Positions 9,563-22,154 are shown, counted from the first letter of the stretch. The stretch is DNA of 64,000 nt from Myotis daubentonii (GCF_963259705.1 NC_081842.1:59923787-59987786); one strand, 5' to 3'. The notes: generated from the letters alone by a model not told the origin. Numbers and translations are program-made.

Positions 9563-12500
9563 CCAGAATAGACAGATAGTTCAAATCAGTACAATTAGTT
9601 TCAATGAGACTCAACTCCAGAACTTTTTTTTTATGTTGAGATATTAAGAAGCAGATTCTTTTTTCTCCTCTGCACTTGAACTGGGAAACAGCAGTTTTAG
9701 GAGTTGCTAGCAGCCACCAGGAACCACCAAGGAACCCTATGTCTTAGAATGGAGCCATTATTAAGAAAGTAGAAATTTAAAAAGGAAAGGAAAACACCAT
9801 TTGTTTTTCTTGAGCTGCTAGATCAAGCCTTACCTGAGCTATTCCCTTTGGGCTTTTTAGTTATTTGGGGGCCAATGAATTCCCTTTATTGTTTATGTCA
9901 CTTTAAGTTGGTATTCTGGCGTTTGAAACTAAAAGTGTTATAACATATAAGAAAGCTTAGAACAGAAATCTTAGTAGAAATCTAGGTGTCTGGTACTCAA
10001 ACATCCTCTGGCCTTTCTACCTAGAATGTGGTGGCAAAGTCCCTAGTTTTAAAATCTGGCTACGTGAGTAGGCATAACCTGGTACCATTTCAATCTGACC
10101 ACTTCACCCCCAGTTTATTGTCATTGTTCCTATGTAAGAAAAGTGCTTTCTAGAATCTTGAACAATTTCCCTTTTACTTCAAAGAGCCATTTTAACTCCA
10201 GAAAGAGAATTTAGTTGGAGTTAAAGGATGTTCCAACTACATTCTCTTTTTTTCTTTCTGCAAGGAAATTAGTTTATCCCAAACAGTATCCAAGAATGGG
10301 CAGTAATCATTTAATTGAGAACAAACATGGGCCAAAAAATAATGGAATTTCTAGTAAGTAAATTAAATTATTTGCATCTGATTTTACAGAGGAAGATATT
10401 AGGCAATTCTAGAGTATACAATTCCCAAAGGGGAGGGCTTTAGTCTCATTTGTGCTTATTTCTAGCACATGGTTGGGTGGCAGTCAGTGTTTGTTTAACA
10501 CATGGATGTAGGCATGGGATATAGGAAGAAAGAATCTCAATTTTTGAAGAAGACTGCTCAGGGAATAAATAATAGTAAATATACACAATGTTTTAGACAT
10601 ATTTAATAAATATAGATGTAAACAACTCTAACTCCCCAATGCCAGTTTGCACACACCCACATATTGGGAAGAAACTCAACTGTGAAATTATGAAATTATT
10701 CACCTCAATGGGCACATAAATTTGTGGTTCATATTACCAACATATTTACCATGAGAAAGTATGCTAAGGTCATTTTGGATACGATGAACTAGTAGTTTCA
10801 CTTCTGTATGGTACAAGAAGTGAAAGTAAGGTGATAGAAGTTATAATACAGTTAAGTATAAACTGACTGGGGGTTCGGGGGGAAGAGGAACACATTTGAT
10901 ATATACAGCAGGTTGTTTTTGTTTTGTTTTTTGAAAACTTCAATAAGCATTTGAACTAGGGGAAGTCATGGAGCAAATTATTTAAGAAATTATTTATCTT
11001 CAAAGTGCCTTAACAAAGGCATACATTGTTTAAAATATAGTTGACATGGGACTGAGGGGAATTTGTTGGCTCCTGTGTCAATCAGAGTCCAGGCAGGAAA
11101 CAGATGGCACATTCAAATGGGGTCATTTGAAGGGTATTTTTTTTAAAGAAATAACATACAAACTGTGGACATGGTTTAGGAAAGCCACAAGAAATAGTGC
11201 AGTATCCAGACTTGAAAGGGAAGAAGAAGGGAGATCATTGGACCAGAATGAGTCATCATGTGGAAAGAGCCATCTGACATAACCACCTACAGTGGAGAGA
11301 CATTTCCACTGCGAAGTGTCAGGGAGGGAGAATGCATGCAGGGAGGAAGCCAGAAGAATAGAAATGTCAACCTCACTCTTTTCCCTCCCTCCTGCCCATC
11401 TCCTGCTGATACACGCCCATTAGGTTAACCTAACTGGAAGCTGAAATGCAAGGGAACCAGTTGAGGCAATCTATAGAGATAAGCCTCCTGTGGGGGGGGG
11501 GGGGCGAGGGGCGGGGAGCAGGCAGATCTTGGTGGAGAAGGTTGGAGAATGGATCATTCGAGCACACAGAAGATATCCAGGACACATACATAGAGATAAA
11601 CAGGCACTGCCATTTGTATTGCCATTAATATGTTTATCAGTCTGTCTTTGCTGGTGGACTGACCTTGAGCTCAGGAATTATGTCTCATTCCCAGTAACTT
11701 AGTAGGATCCCAGTGTCTAGTACAGTGTCACACAAAAGGCTCTTAAATATTTGTTGAATGAATGAATGAGTGTTTACTTGCCTCTTTGTGGACTCTCCAG
11801 GAGGTGCCTCCATGGGAATACTTCTTCTTCTTCCATTGCAGGAGGACCATCCCTCTCTCTTGTAACAAAGTGGCACAGATATTCCTCATCAGCACAGACA
11901 CCTGGGAGAGCTGGGACAGGCTGATGCTGTCCAAGAACCCAGCAATGTACTGCAAAATCTCCAAGGGCAGGCTGGTTAGAGTATTTTGGCCTTTTCCTCT
12001 AGGGCCTGAGAGATGGTTGCTCTTCCTTCCCTCATTCAGCTCTGAAGCAACCTCCGGCTTGATGGCAAAGGTCTTGAGCTCTTGACTATAGATCAATTTT
12101 GCCTTTTGCCCTGGGGGACGGAAATGGTTTTGAATAAATGTACATCCCAAGTAGGCAAGGGGGCACCGATGCTGAAACCAGCCATCGAGACATGACTGAA
12201 TGTCTGTGTGGACATTCTTGAAATGCAGGGGGAATTCATCCCTCCTGAAGAATTTGTTGCAGGTGAAAGTGAAGGCAGAGCTGCTCTTGTTGTGTCTCCT
12301 GGTCACACACTCACTGTGGAGTTCCACATGGAGCCCCTCTGGGTTGGCAGTGGTTAGGAGGTCAGCCAGCACTGTTCCAGAAGAAAACTGTTCTTGCTCA
12401 AAATTGTATGTCTGGGTAGCAAAATCCATGAATAGCCCATCAATGCTCCTGGATTCAGAGATGACGTGACCTTTGAGTTCTCTTTCCAAAGCACACAGGA

Positions 12501-14587
12501 GGGTGGTCTTGATGAGATCTGATTTGGGCAGGTCCTCCACAGTGATCCCTAAGTCTGAAGTGTCTACTGCCTTGTGTTCACTTGGCTTACAACTCAACAT
12601 GGCATCTCCCACACGAGCCCGCTTCCCACAGTAGCTCACAGGAACTTTGAAGGTATATACAGTCTTCACTTCCTGAGCCTCTAGGTTGCCATAAACAAAG
12701 TCTTTCTCCTTAGGTGTACAAGCAGGCATCTGACCGAAGTGGATAAGCATCCTCCCATTGTGCACCAGATACATATTATAGTCCTTTGCATCCACAGCCG
12801 ATTTCAGTCTCTCCAGAACACCATCCTGCCAAGGGGCAAGCCCTGTTGTTTCCATAGCTGCATGATAGTCCTGCTGTCCCTGGTTCTCTTGTGATTCTCT
12901 CTCTTCGGCACTGGCCTCTCCTATCATGTTATTGGTGATGGAAATCTGTTCTTTCCCTGGGCCATTACTGCTCTTGTTCTCACAGCTCGCTGATGAGTTT
13001 GTTAAAGCAGAGGCTGCATGCTCTTTGCTGAAAATATTTTCCCACTTGCTAAACTTTTCCAGGTCCATCCCTTCTTTGGTTTTGGCCAACACCTGGAGTT
13101 CTTCTTGACTCAGTTCTGCCATCTCTTCTATAGTGGCCGACTGGGAGCTATGTGGCACTAAACCAGCATTTACTCCACCCACCGCTCCTCCCATTTCTTC
13201 CCAGCTGGCTTCACCATTCATAGTAGGTTCCTCCTCCGTGGGCTCTCTAGTTTCTGGGAAAAGTTCTACCATTTTCAAAGATCTGAAAAGGACCTTCTGG
13301 TCCTGGAGGGCCAGGGCTGTGTCCAAACACTCCTCACTGGGGGTCTCTTTCATGATGTTCTTATGAAGGGGTGTTTCGGAGTCCACATTTGGCCAGCGGT
13401 TCCACTCCATGGAGCAGCAGACCACGCTGGCGGGACACACCTGCAAGTGCTTGGCCAGCTTGTGGCGGGACATGGAAAGGGGGCAGCCATATTCAGAGTT
13501 GAGGCATGGCACCTGCTCTAAAGGGCAGAGGAGCTCATGCTCTGCCTCTTTGCACATGTGGAAGGTGGCACCACAGGACAGGTGGCAGTTTATCATCATG
13601 CAGGAGACATTGGGCTCCACGGGAATGTGGCAGTGACGGTTGAAGCATCTCTCACAATGCCTGTGCTGTCCCGGTGGAGGCCTGCGTGCCTTGCCCTGGA
13701 AAAACCAAAGGCCAAGGGGAAGAGAAGACAAATGAGTGCTGGGAGAGAAGCTCTATGTGTGACTGTGACCGTGTTTTTAATGACTTATTTTCTGTTTATA
13801 CGTGCTTCTGATAGGAACCTTGGAAAGTATACAACAGCATAGAGAAAAAAGCAAAAAATCACTCATAATCCCACAATCCAGAAATAATAACTATACCGCT
13901 CTTTTCCATATGTTCATTTTATGTATATAATAGAGGTGTTTAGAATAGGAAAAAAAAACAGTGCTAAATGCAATGATGTTCAATGTTGACAATTATTATT
14001 TTTAAGTTGTGGATTATGGGTGATTTATAGTACACAGTTAATACTGTGAATGCAATTTTGCATCCTGCTTTTTAACTTGCTACTATAACATGAGACTAGG
14101 CTGTTTTATTAATTATTCTCTACAAACTTTCTTCATAATGGCAGTGTACATTCCAGAATGAAAGTGCTGTCATTCATTTAACCAGCTACCACCAGGGGAC
14201 ATGCTGGGAGGACAGGGCCATGTCTGGTGTTGTCTATATCTGCATCTCTAGCACCTGTCACTGGGCCTGGACCATTGTAGGTACTCAATAATACACTGAA
14301 TGAAGAAATTGTTAGTCACTTACATTATTGCTGCATTTTTTTGCTTTTTTATTTTTAAAGGTTTACTAAAAATCTTTGCTCACAAATCTTTCTTAGCTCT
14401 CTGATTTTCTCCTGCTCCATATCCATTTCTTCCAGGTTCTGCTCTAGCAGCCCTGGTTTGGCAAAAAGCCAATAAAGATCATCAAACCATAAGGACAAGT
14501 ATGCCAGCTGCTTAGGCTACAGGCTAAATAAAGCCAGACCTGGACCCCTAATATGTAAAGATCCAAGAAGAACTTAATACTTACCAT
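9025..14587 (-). CDS. FBXO40: FBXO40, muscle F-box protein (710 aa, complete coding sequence)
   Basis: FBXO40 is a skeletal/cardiac-muscle SCF ubiquitin-ligase adaptor known to target IRS1 after IGF1 signalling. Coding exons on the minus strand: ATG alone at 14587-14585, a large exon 13695-11782 (638 codons), and a last exon 9240-9025 (71 residues plus TAA). The total of 710 aa compares with 709 in human. The N-terminus, about residues 15-90, is a Cys/His-rich TRAF-type zinc-finger region (CERCFNRHCH, CHLSCGATFH, CPLEQVPC, CSMEWNRWP). The F-box is near residues 570-620 (SLPLEILQYIAGFLDSISL). The C-terminus contains the WEFNEVTSMSEHL segment. The start is fixed because the large exon begins GGC-AAG-GCA after a TTTTCCAG acceptor, and the upstream exon ends exactly at ATG followed by GTAAG. 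The large exon's donor is GC, not GT. No frameshift is seen. Confidence 0.96.
9508..9559. repeat. (CA)n microsatellite
   Basis: Uninterrupted CA repeat of about 26 units in FBXO40 intron DNA, just upstream of its last exon on the minus strand. Confidence 0.97.
9560..11639. other. FBXO40 intron between last two coding exons, no recognisable element
   Basis: AT-rich unique-looking DNA. A short poly(G) run lies near 11491-11503. I see no exon or young transposon. Confidence 0.5.
11640..11770 (+). mobile_element. L2 LINE 3' end
   Basis: Contains the typical L2 tail wording (GAGCTCAGGAATTATG, CAGTGTCTAGTACAGTG, then TTGTTGAATGAATGAATG). It stops about 10 bp from the FBXO40 GC donor at 11780-11781, so the old LINE abuts the splice site. 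Confidence 0.7.
11782..13695 (-). CDS. FBXO40: FBXO40 main coding exon
   Basis: 638 codons from GGC (after TTTTCCAG) to GAG. The donor is GAG|GCAAGT: only a GC splice keeps frame with the next exon's ATC-TGG-CAA. Using the GT four bases further would shift the frame. Carries the zinc-finger and F-box regions. Confidence 0.95.
14215..14310 (+). mobile_element. L2 LINE 3' end
   Basis: Short diverged L2 tail (ATCTCTAGCACCTGTCAC, GTAGGTACTCAATAATA) in an FBXO40 intron. Confidence 0.6.
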
Positions 14588-14617
14588 AGCTTCAGAATTT
14601 CTTCTTGCTTTGTAACT
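14585..14617 (-). other. FBXO40: FBXO40 exon carrying the start codon
   Basis: Minus strand: CCCCTAG acceptor, about 30 noncoding bases, ATG at 14587-14585, then GTAAGT-like donor. Only the initiator codon is coding. Confidence 0.85.
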
Positions 14618-14734
14618 CTAGGGGAAAATATAAAAATACAAATATGAATGATTAGTAAGAATTTTGGTTATTTATATTAACAGGGGCCAAAGGGACTTTC
14701 ACATACTCTCTCTAATTTAATTCCTTCCACCACC

Positions 14735-14895
14735 CCAAAGGTGTCATTGCCCCATTTTATAATCAAGGAAATGGAAGCCAGAGAAGTTAAATAGCTTGTC
14801 CAAGGTTGTCTAGCAGCTAAGTGATGAAATCTGGTCCCAACCCAGGCCACCCTAATCTATGCTCTTTTCAACTGACCCACACTGCCCTCTGATGG
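14735..14895 (-). mobile_element. MIR SINE
   Basis: Minus-strand MIR text is recognisable (CATTTTATAATCAAGG, AAATAGCTTGTCCAAGG, CAACCCAGGCCACCC). Old and diverged. Confidence 0.7.
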
Positions 14896-15344
14896 GGCCT
14901 TCTTGCCAACCATGCGGTGTGTAACTTATGCTTCTTGTAACTTTTTTCCACTATCTACCAACAATTATCCTGACATTCCACTTCGACACCATCCAAACCT
15001 GCTGAACATACACACATCTGGTACTTATAACTAGTCTTCTCATGAATCTGGGGCGTCGTGTCCACATAGAGGGTTGCCTGACATCTGGCTTAATCTGGGC
15101 AGTGCACGGGTGAAATATCTGTCACGTGTCACTCACTGGTGTATTCAGCTGTGCTGTGGCTAGAGCAGAGCCAAACCCCTAAGGTCCCAGAAGCAGTGGG
15201 GACTGTGGCAAACAGAAGTAACCCTGCCTTCAGGGGAATGTAGCTTTTGGGCTCTTGTCAGTTGGTCCCAGGTGGGAATGTGTTTCCAGATCTTCTGATT
15301 TTCCCAGAGAAATGAGGGGTGTAGATTTTTGAGTGGTGGTATGT

Positions 15345-15565
15345 ATAGTGGTTACGAGGCAGATAGCATGGGATTTCACCCTGGCACTAGAAGTCATAGC
15401 TATGAGACTTTGGGAAAGTTACTTAACCTCTTTATTCATCACTTTCCCCATCTGTAAAGGGACGAAAATAATAGTACCTACCAATTGTGAGGAACAAATT
15501 AATTAAATACAGTACCTGAAACTCTTAGGATAGTACATGTCTGATAGGAAGTTACCTATACATGT
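15345..15565 (+). mobile_element. MIR SINE
   Basis: Plus-strand MIR core with GACTTTGGGAAAGTTAC, TTAACCTCTTTATTC and CCCATCTGTAAAGGGAC. Confidence 0.8.
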
Positions 15566-15955
15566 TTGCTATTTTAACTATTTTATATTTTATTATGTTA
15601 CAAACATTTTATTACATAATATATCAAGATAAAAATTCTTGAAGTTTTAAATGTTGGCAACTAATTTTTTTAAAACCTCTATTTGGACCAAGGAAAAACA
15701 TGTATGCAGCCTACATAGATCTGTGGTTGCCACTTTGCAACACCTGGCCTAGAGAATTAGTAGCATAATTTCAGTACTGTGTCGGTCTGGGAAGGGGTTA
15801 GCACCCAAAAGTCATGTTACTGGCAAGATGAGGAGACCTCAGTTCTTGTCTTCTTGAAGGAAAGATTTCAATCAAGAGACAAAATGTAGAAAAACAAGCA
15901 AGAATTTATTGGCCTCAGCAAAAACACACCTAGGACAGTGAAACCGGGCATAGAA

Positions 15956-16189
15956 CAGTGATGGCGAACCTTTTGAGCTCGGCGTGTCAGCATTTGGAAA
16001 AATCCTAACTTAACATATAGAAATGCCACATATAGAAATTTTTTGATATTTGCAACCATAGTAAAACAAAGACTTATATTTTTGATATTTATTTTATATA
16101 TTTAAATGCTATTTAACAAAGAAAAATCAACCAAAAAAATGAGTTCGCGTGTCACCTCTGACACGCGTGTCATAGGTTCGCCATCACTG
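15956..16189. mobile_element. Non-autonomous hAT MITE (CAGTGATGGCGAACC family), copy 1
   Basis: Termini CAGTGATGGCGAACC and its complement. The perfect 8-bp duplication is GCATAGAA (15948-15955 and 16190-16197). 234 bp, same family as 40007-40241 and 48609-48843. Confidence 0.93.
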
Positions 16190-16891
16190 GCATAGAAGAA
16201 GTAGCAAGGGAACCCAGGCTGGGCTGCTTTGGCTTACTGGGAAGTCAAAGAAAAGGGGGCCTTCGAGACAGGTTCAGGGGGTTAGACCAGGATGAGCTGC
16301 TGCTGCCTATTGCTTCCCTGGTTTCAAGTCTCATGAGGTTCCTTAGAGTTTAAAGGATATGTGCCTGTTGGGGGAGATGAGGGGAAAGGGAACAGCCTAG
16401 GCTTGCTCCCTGGAGGGAGAGTGCCCTGGGAACTCCATTTTCAGGGGTTTTAAAGGCTGGACATTAGAAGATCAATAGAAAATTCATCAGCTTTATGCTG
16501 ATGTGCCAGTATGAGATTTATTCTCTTAATTTGTCTGTCCTTGGGTGTGGTTGGCAAATGGCACTTAATTGAATTTCTGTTTTCTGTCTCCCCGAGTAGG
16601 GTGATTTACGCTATTTATCCTCTAATTGGGGAGGAGAAGTAGAAAGCATTTACTCTTAAGTGTCCTTGGTTTAGGAAAGACAGGATTTACTTGGTGGCTG
16701 CAAACTGCTATTTAATTATCTGTCTTAGTTTCCCTATTCCACTTGTCTTGGAATTTTCCTAGCTTCTTAGTATGCTATAACAGTCAGAAGAAATGAAGTA
16801 TTTAAAATTTTTATTTTTTTAGGATTTGCCAATTCATTGTGGGTGAATTTTCCTTCAACTTTAAAATTGGTTTTTCAAATATACAGAAAGA
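16190..16891. other. FBXO40 5' intron or flank, no recognisable element
   Basis: Unique-looking, moderately AT-rich DNA. No exon, repeat or conserved site recognised. Confidence 0.4.
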
Positions 16892-16899
16892 CTCTATAC

Positions 16900-17115
16900 C
16901 AGGGGTAGGCAAACTTATTGACTCGAGGGCCACAATGAGTTCTTAAACTGGACCAGAGGGCCGGAACAAAAGCATGGATGGAGTATTTGTGTGAACTAAT
17001 ATAAATTCAAAGTAAACATCATTACATAAAGGGTACGGTCTTTTTTTTTTTTTTTAGTTTTATTCATTTCAAACGGGCCGGATCCGGCCCGTGGGCTGTA
17101 GTTTGCCCACGGCTG
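16900..17115. mobile_element. Non-autonomous hAT MITE (CAGGGGTGGGCAAAC family), copy 2
   Basis: Same family as 7442-7662. The duplication is CTCTATAC (16892-16899) versus CTCTATAT (17116-17123). The right duplication overlaps the 5' end of the Helitron at 17117, so this hAT landed on the Helitron boundary. Confidence 0.88.
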
Positions 17116-17116
17116 C

Positions 17117-17485
17117 TCTATATTAATAAAAGCCTATGTGGTCATCACGCCCTCACGCCGTGATGCCCTCATGCCCTCACACCGTAACAATCCATTATCA
17201 GGAGGCTGTGTGCGCAGCGGGCACATGTGGGTGGGTGGGGACTTGATGCTGCATGCGCAGCACGGAGGCAGGTCCCGGCAGCACCACATGGTGACGCCAG
17301 GGGCAGGACCCCCGGCTCCGGCCTACCTCTTTGGGGCAATCCATCAAGGAGCCCCGGATGGGTGGGCGGGGCCTACCTCTTTGGAGAGATTGATTGTGGG
17401 GCTCCCACACACTGTGAGAGGGCACAGGCCAGGCTGGAGAACCAAGCCCCCCCCAGTGCACGAATTTTGTGTACTGGGCCTCTAG
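17117..17485 (+). mobile_element. HeliBat-type Helitron
   Basis: Starts TCTATATTAATAAAAG. The interior is GC-rich. It ends with GTGCACGAATTTTGTGTAC (degenerate hairpin) and GGGCCTCTAG followed by T, as expected for a rolling-circle element inserted between A and T. Non-autonomous: no Rep/helicase frame. Confidence 0.88.
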
Positions 17486-19125
17486 TATATACAATAAACA
17501 CCCAAGTATACTCCACCTATATTCAATAATTGTTAACATTTGCCAGTTTTGCTTCCTCTCTCTCTCTCTCTCCATACACACACAATCACACATTTCTGGC
17601 CAAAGCTCTTGAAAATAAGTTGTTGATATCATTTCACATCATCGCTAAGTATCTCAGCATATATTTTCTAATAATAAAGACATTTTCCTTTGTAATTGTA
17701 ATAACATAATTTTACCTAAGAAAACAAAATAATTTTTAACATCACCAGATATCCCCAAAATGTCATATGTATTTTTTATATATATCCCCAAAATGTCATA
17801 TATATATTTTTTAAATGTTTGAACCATGATCCCTTTAAGGTCAATTTATTATATTTTGTTAGTGTTTTTAGTCTCTTTAATCTGGGAAAGTTCCCCTCAA
17901 CTTTTTCAGAAGAGACAGATTTAAATTTTAAGGTAATTATATTCTGGTTCTTTTAGGTATTCATTTGTTCATCCATTTATTCAATAAGTACTTGTTGATT
18001 ACCTACTATGTGCCAGTAAGTGAGCATAAGGGTCACATGGACTGCTTGTTAAAGTGGTTGTTAAACACTGTTGCTCATTAGAATCAGTGTTTGTTAAATT
18101 ATAGATCTGCATTGTTCAATATGGTAGCCACCAGTCACATGTGGGTATTTACATTTAAATTGATAAAAATTTAATAAAATTAATAATTTAGTGCCTTAGG
18201 AATACTAACTACATTTCAAGTGCTCAGTAGCCACATATGGTTAGTAGCTACTCTATTGGACAACACAGAATAGAGCATTTCCATCTTCATAGAAAGTTCT
18301 ATTGAACAATACTGCTATAGATGCTGTCTATACCCCTGACCTGAGTGAGAGGTGTGTTCTGGTATTTACATTCCTAACGCATTCCCCATCTGATTCTTGG
18401 GCACTGGGAGTGCTGAGTGTGAAGGAGGGATCATGCCAGAGTGCTCTATACCCCTAATAGCCAGCCTGGATCAGGAGGCAGATCAGAAGTTGAAAGCCAG
18501 AACATCAACCGGGTTCAGGGCCCAGTAGAAGATACATGAAGGTGTTAAATCCAGAGAGGAAGTTAGAAGAATGAAAGGCTGTGATGGTTGAACTGAGATG
18601 GAGCAGAGTAAGATCGGGCAGAGGATATCTTTTGGATTCAAGAGTCCAGCTACTGGATCTTTTAACATACAATTTAACTTTCAGTAGGTTCCTGCTACAT
18701 TCCAAAATCACTATTGGGGGGAAATGTCCATTGGGGACTTATTGTGGAAATTCATAATATTAAGCTAAAGCATCTGTAATTATTTGGTACTTAATAAGGA
18801 GTCACTTAACACTGTAATTCATGTGTCAACTCATAGTGGAGGGATGAAGTGGGAGGACCTAGAGTTAGAAACTGCTACGTAGAGGATATGAGGGACACTT
18901 GGATGGAGAAGACTGATGACAGTATAAACAGGTAAGATGAAACAGGTAGGAGACATTACAAGGGAAAATTAACTTTTTTTTCTGGCTGGAGATGAGGAAA
19001 GAAGAGGAATCAAAGTTGATTCCAAGATTTAGAACCAAGAAGAGAGAATATTGGCTATAATTCTGAGAAAAATAGAATTCTGAAGTGGAAATTGTTTTGG
19101 GAAGAAAGATACATCCAGCAAGTTT
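17486..19125. other. Intronic/intergenic AT-rich DNA, mostly unassigned
   Basis: Contains the old hAT listed at 18095-18320 and a tandem AT-rich duplication around 17750-17815 (ATCCCCAAAATGTCATAT occurs twice). No exon recognised. Confidence 0.4.
18095..18320. mobile_element. Ancient palindromic hAT-Charlie-type element
   Basis: Arms read GCATTGTTCAATATGGTAGCC on the left and the near-complement on the right (GCTACTCTATTGGACAAC), with CAGTAGCCACATATGG in the middle, as in old mammalian MER-class hAT elements. Diverged; subfamily not assigned. Confidence 0.5.
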
Positions 19126-19337
19126 TTAAAAAATATTTTATATGTTATTATTGATTTTGGAGAGAGGATAGGAGAGGGAGAAACATCAATGATGAGAGAG
19201 AATCATCAATCAGCTGCTTCCTTCATGCCCCCTACTGGGGACTGAGCCCACAATCTGGGCATGTGCTCTGACCAGGAACTGTGACCTCCTGGTTCAGAGG
19301 TCAATGCTCAATCACTGAACCACACTAGCTGGATGGT
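19126..19337 (-). mobile_element. Ves SINE
   Basis: Minus-strand full copy flanked by TCCAGCAAGTTT on both sides (19114-19125, 19338-19349). Confidence 0.9.
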
Positions 19338-19391
19338 TCCAGCAAGTTTAACTCAAGTTGCTTCAGGTGCTGTCCACTTAGAAATGAGAGA

Positions 19392-19526
19392 GGCCCTGGC
19401 CGGTATGGCTCAGTTGATTGGAGCACCATCCCTTACAACAAAGGTGGCAGGTTCGATTCCCAGTCAGGCACATATCCAGGTTGCAAGTTCAATCTGCAGT
19501 TGGGGCATGTATGAAAGGCAACCAAT

Positions 19527-19581
<55 letters not shown>

Positions 19582-19590
19582 AAGAAAAAA
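19392..19590 (+). mobile_element. Ves SINE with expanded (TC)n tail
   Basis: Head GGCCCTGGCCGGTATGGCTC and B-box-like GGTTCGATTCCC. The pyrimidine tail has expanded to a pure TC run at 19529-19578, about 25 units. Confidence 0.85.
19529..19578. repeat. (TC)n microsatellite
   Basis: Pure TC repeat arising from the tail of the Ves SINE at 19392. Confidence 0.95.
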
Positions 19591-20480
19591 AAAGGAAATA
19601 GAATTTTTTTGAAAAAGAGACAGAGAGAAAGCCGTAAATGGGGAAGTAACACAAAATAGAAATCTGAGCTTTGAAGTACATAGCTAAGTATGACACTTTG
19701 GGGACATCAGGAAGAAGTAGAGCCAGAGAAGGAGAGACCAGAGAGTTAAGAGTCAGCAGTACGTGGCCCAGATATAAAGGAAAGGGTGAGCCATAGTCTC
19801 GAATGCTGCCAGGAGGTTAGGAGTAATGATGACAATGCAGACCTCTTGCCAGAGCAAATGTGGCATTTCAGCTGTGCTGTGGGACCCTTGGCCATTCAAA
19901 ATATGGTGTTTGCTGGGAAGGGAGGGGAAAGCCATTAAGCACATACTCCAGTGTTGGCACATCCTGGGCCCTGCCTGGGAGAATGTGACCATCTGCTTTC
20001 TAGTCATAAAATATATGAATTAATAAGAATGGAGTCTGAATGAGTCAGAGTCCCCTGCCGGATTTTAGGCGGCAAAGAAGAGGCAGATCACAAATGGAAT
20101 AAGGCTATATGAAAGAAACTACAAGGAAACTACAACTTTATATCTGCTTGCCTGGTTCTACCACGGAGTGGAGCCCAGTTTCTGGGAAAGGAAAATAGTT
20201 CAAAGATCTACACAGAACTACACAGTTCCACTGTATAGTGAGCACTCTGCCCCAGTGGCAGGGATGTGTCTGGCTGGCAGGACAGTGGTGATGAACTCGA
20301 AGCCCACTCATTTCTTATCCTTCAGCATGATCCTTTATAAAGCATGATTCTCAGGAACAATAACATTGAAGCAGGAAATATTTGTGGTTGGAGCCTATTG
20401 CTCTCCATCTATTTGAAGTTATTTGAAAATATCCCTTTAAAAGAAAAGAAAAACAATTGCATGTAGACAACAAAGATGCT

Positions 20481-20482
<2 letters not shown>

Positions 20483-20526
<44 letters not shown>
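20483..20526. repeat. (GT)n microsatellite
   Basis: Uninterrupted GT repeat of about 22 units. Confidence 0.96.
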
Positions 20527-20528
<2 letters not shown>

Positions 20529-21139
20529 ATGCTGCTATTTAAAGATCTTCCACAGGTTCTGGAGCTACACCAGATAAGTGACTTTGAGAGAGGTCATGTG
20601 CTGAGCACAAAGACACAGTGAGTAGAGATGACTCTTTGGAGAAGCTTGACAGGTAAATATAAAAAGGTAAATACCATCCAAGAACATACAGAATCACATC
20701 TGAACCTTCTGTTGTATATCTGGGGGAAATTTTTCTCACTGAGATAAAGGACAGTCTAAAATTCCTGACAGTCTAATTATTGCTGGGTAAGCTGAGTGAC
20801 CAATGGCCCTGGTTTGCCTGGGACTCTCCTGGTTTTATCACTAAAAGTCCCACGTCCTAGGATGCCTCTTAGTCCCAGGAAAACTTAAGCAGCTAATTGA
20901 TCACCTGATTTGGAGCCAATTGTTGTTGCCCCAAGTTGATCACATTAGATATATCATTGGTTGTCTTGGGAGAAAAGATGCCCTGTTCTCCTAACCTCTA
21001 TGCCAGTGCAATGACTGGATCCTTGTCCTCCAGGATATTGGTCTGACTTCTTAGATTGAGTACTTTCTCTGCATTTTGGATGTCATGGAGAAAGAGAAAC
21101 AAGATTCTAGCACCTAACATGTCCTTTTACATAACCTCT

Positions 21140-21225
21140 CACTTAATCCTCACAATGACCCTGTGAGATGGGTATTACCATTTCCAGTTTACAGACAAGG
21201 ATTCTGAGACACAAAAATCCCTAAG
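21140..21225 (-). mobile_element. MIR/L2-type old repeat fragment
   Basis: Contains CTTAATCCTCACAATGACC and CAGTTTACAGACAAGG, wording typical of MIR/MIR3 on the minus strand. Confidence 0.55.
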
Positions 21226-22154
21226 TTTATCTGGCTTCGGATCCTGTCCTGTTTGCTAGATCACACTGTGTCTGTCCCTTGAAGATCCACAGAGACATGA
21301 TGTGGTCCATCCCATGATTTGGAAGAAATAAAACCCAAGAGTAGAGCCTATTGGGGGAGGGCCTCTCCTCCTCCAGTGAGGACACAGAAAGGTACCTACA
21401 GATATACTCTTCCCAAATCATAGAGGAGTCGGATGCTCTTCATTAAGAAGCACTTTCATCCCCATGAGGACTTTTTTTTTTTCACTTCTCTGGACCATGC
21501 CCATCCTGTGCCCCATCTGAACAGAGGAAATAAGAAGACTATCCAGGTCCCATGGATTCGTACTGCAGGGACTACAAATGTAAAAGTGAAATGTTTAGGG
21601 CTAAAAATCTCTACTGCAATATGGATTCTGAGTTTTAAAATGAAACACCTACTAAATCAAAGCATATAGATCATTGAAACTCTTCACTGTGAAAAAGTTG
21701 ACAAAATTCTATACCCGAAACAACCTAAGGTTATTCAGGTGCCATTTCCTCCTTAAGTTTCTGTGCCCTTCTGCTCACCTTTAAATTCTTGCTTCCTCTC
21801 TGAAAAGTCAGTGCATTCCCCTCTCTTAAAAATGAGCTTCAATCAAGCCTATGGCCCAAACACTGCCCTGAAAATGTTTGAAAATTCTCTTGTCTAAAGG
21901 AAACAGTAGTCAATATAATTTAGACTTAAATAGTTCAAAGATCTACAAAGAACTAGATTTTGCTGGTTGTATTGGATGCAGTTTAAGTGGAATCTGAGTC
22001 GTTGAAAGGACCTGGTATATGAGTGTGAGGGATAGATATTTCTTTAAAAAAATAGGGATGTATTTAGAATCTGGTAGGGGAGCAGAAACTTTCTTTGATG
22101 CAGGCTGTGGTGCTGTATGGACTATTCAGAAAGCATGAATGGTAGGTCAGCTAG

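Larger units (their letters stand above)
19591..22150. other. Mostly unassigned DNA in FBXO40 5' intron or flank
   Basis: Apart from the GT repeat and a MIR piece listed separately, I see no exon or recent element here. Confidence 0.4.

Noticed and set aside
17138..17632. Several 100-144 aa frames on both strands
   Set aside because: They lie in the GC-rich interior of a HeliBat copy. No protein family is visible.
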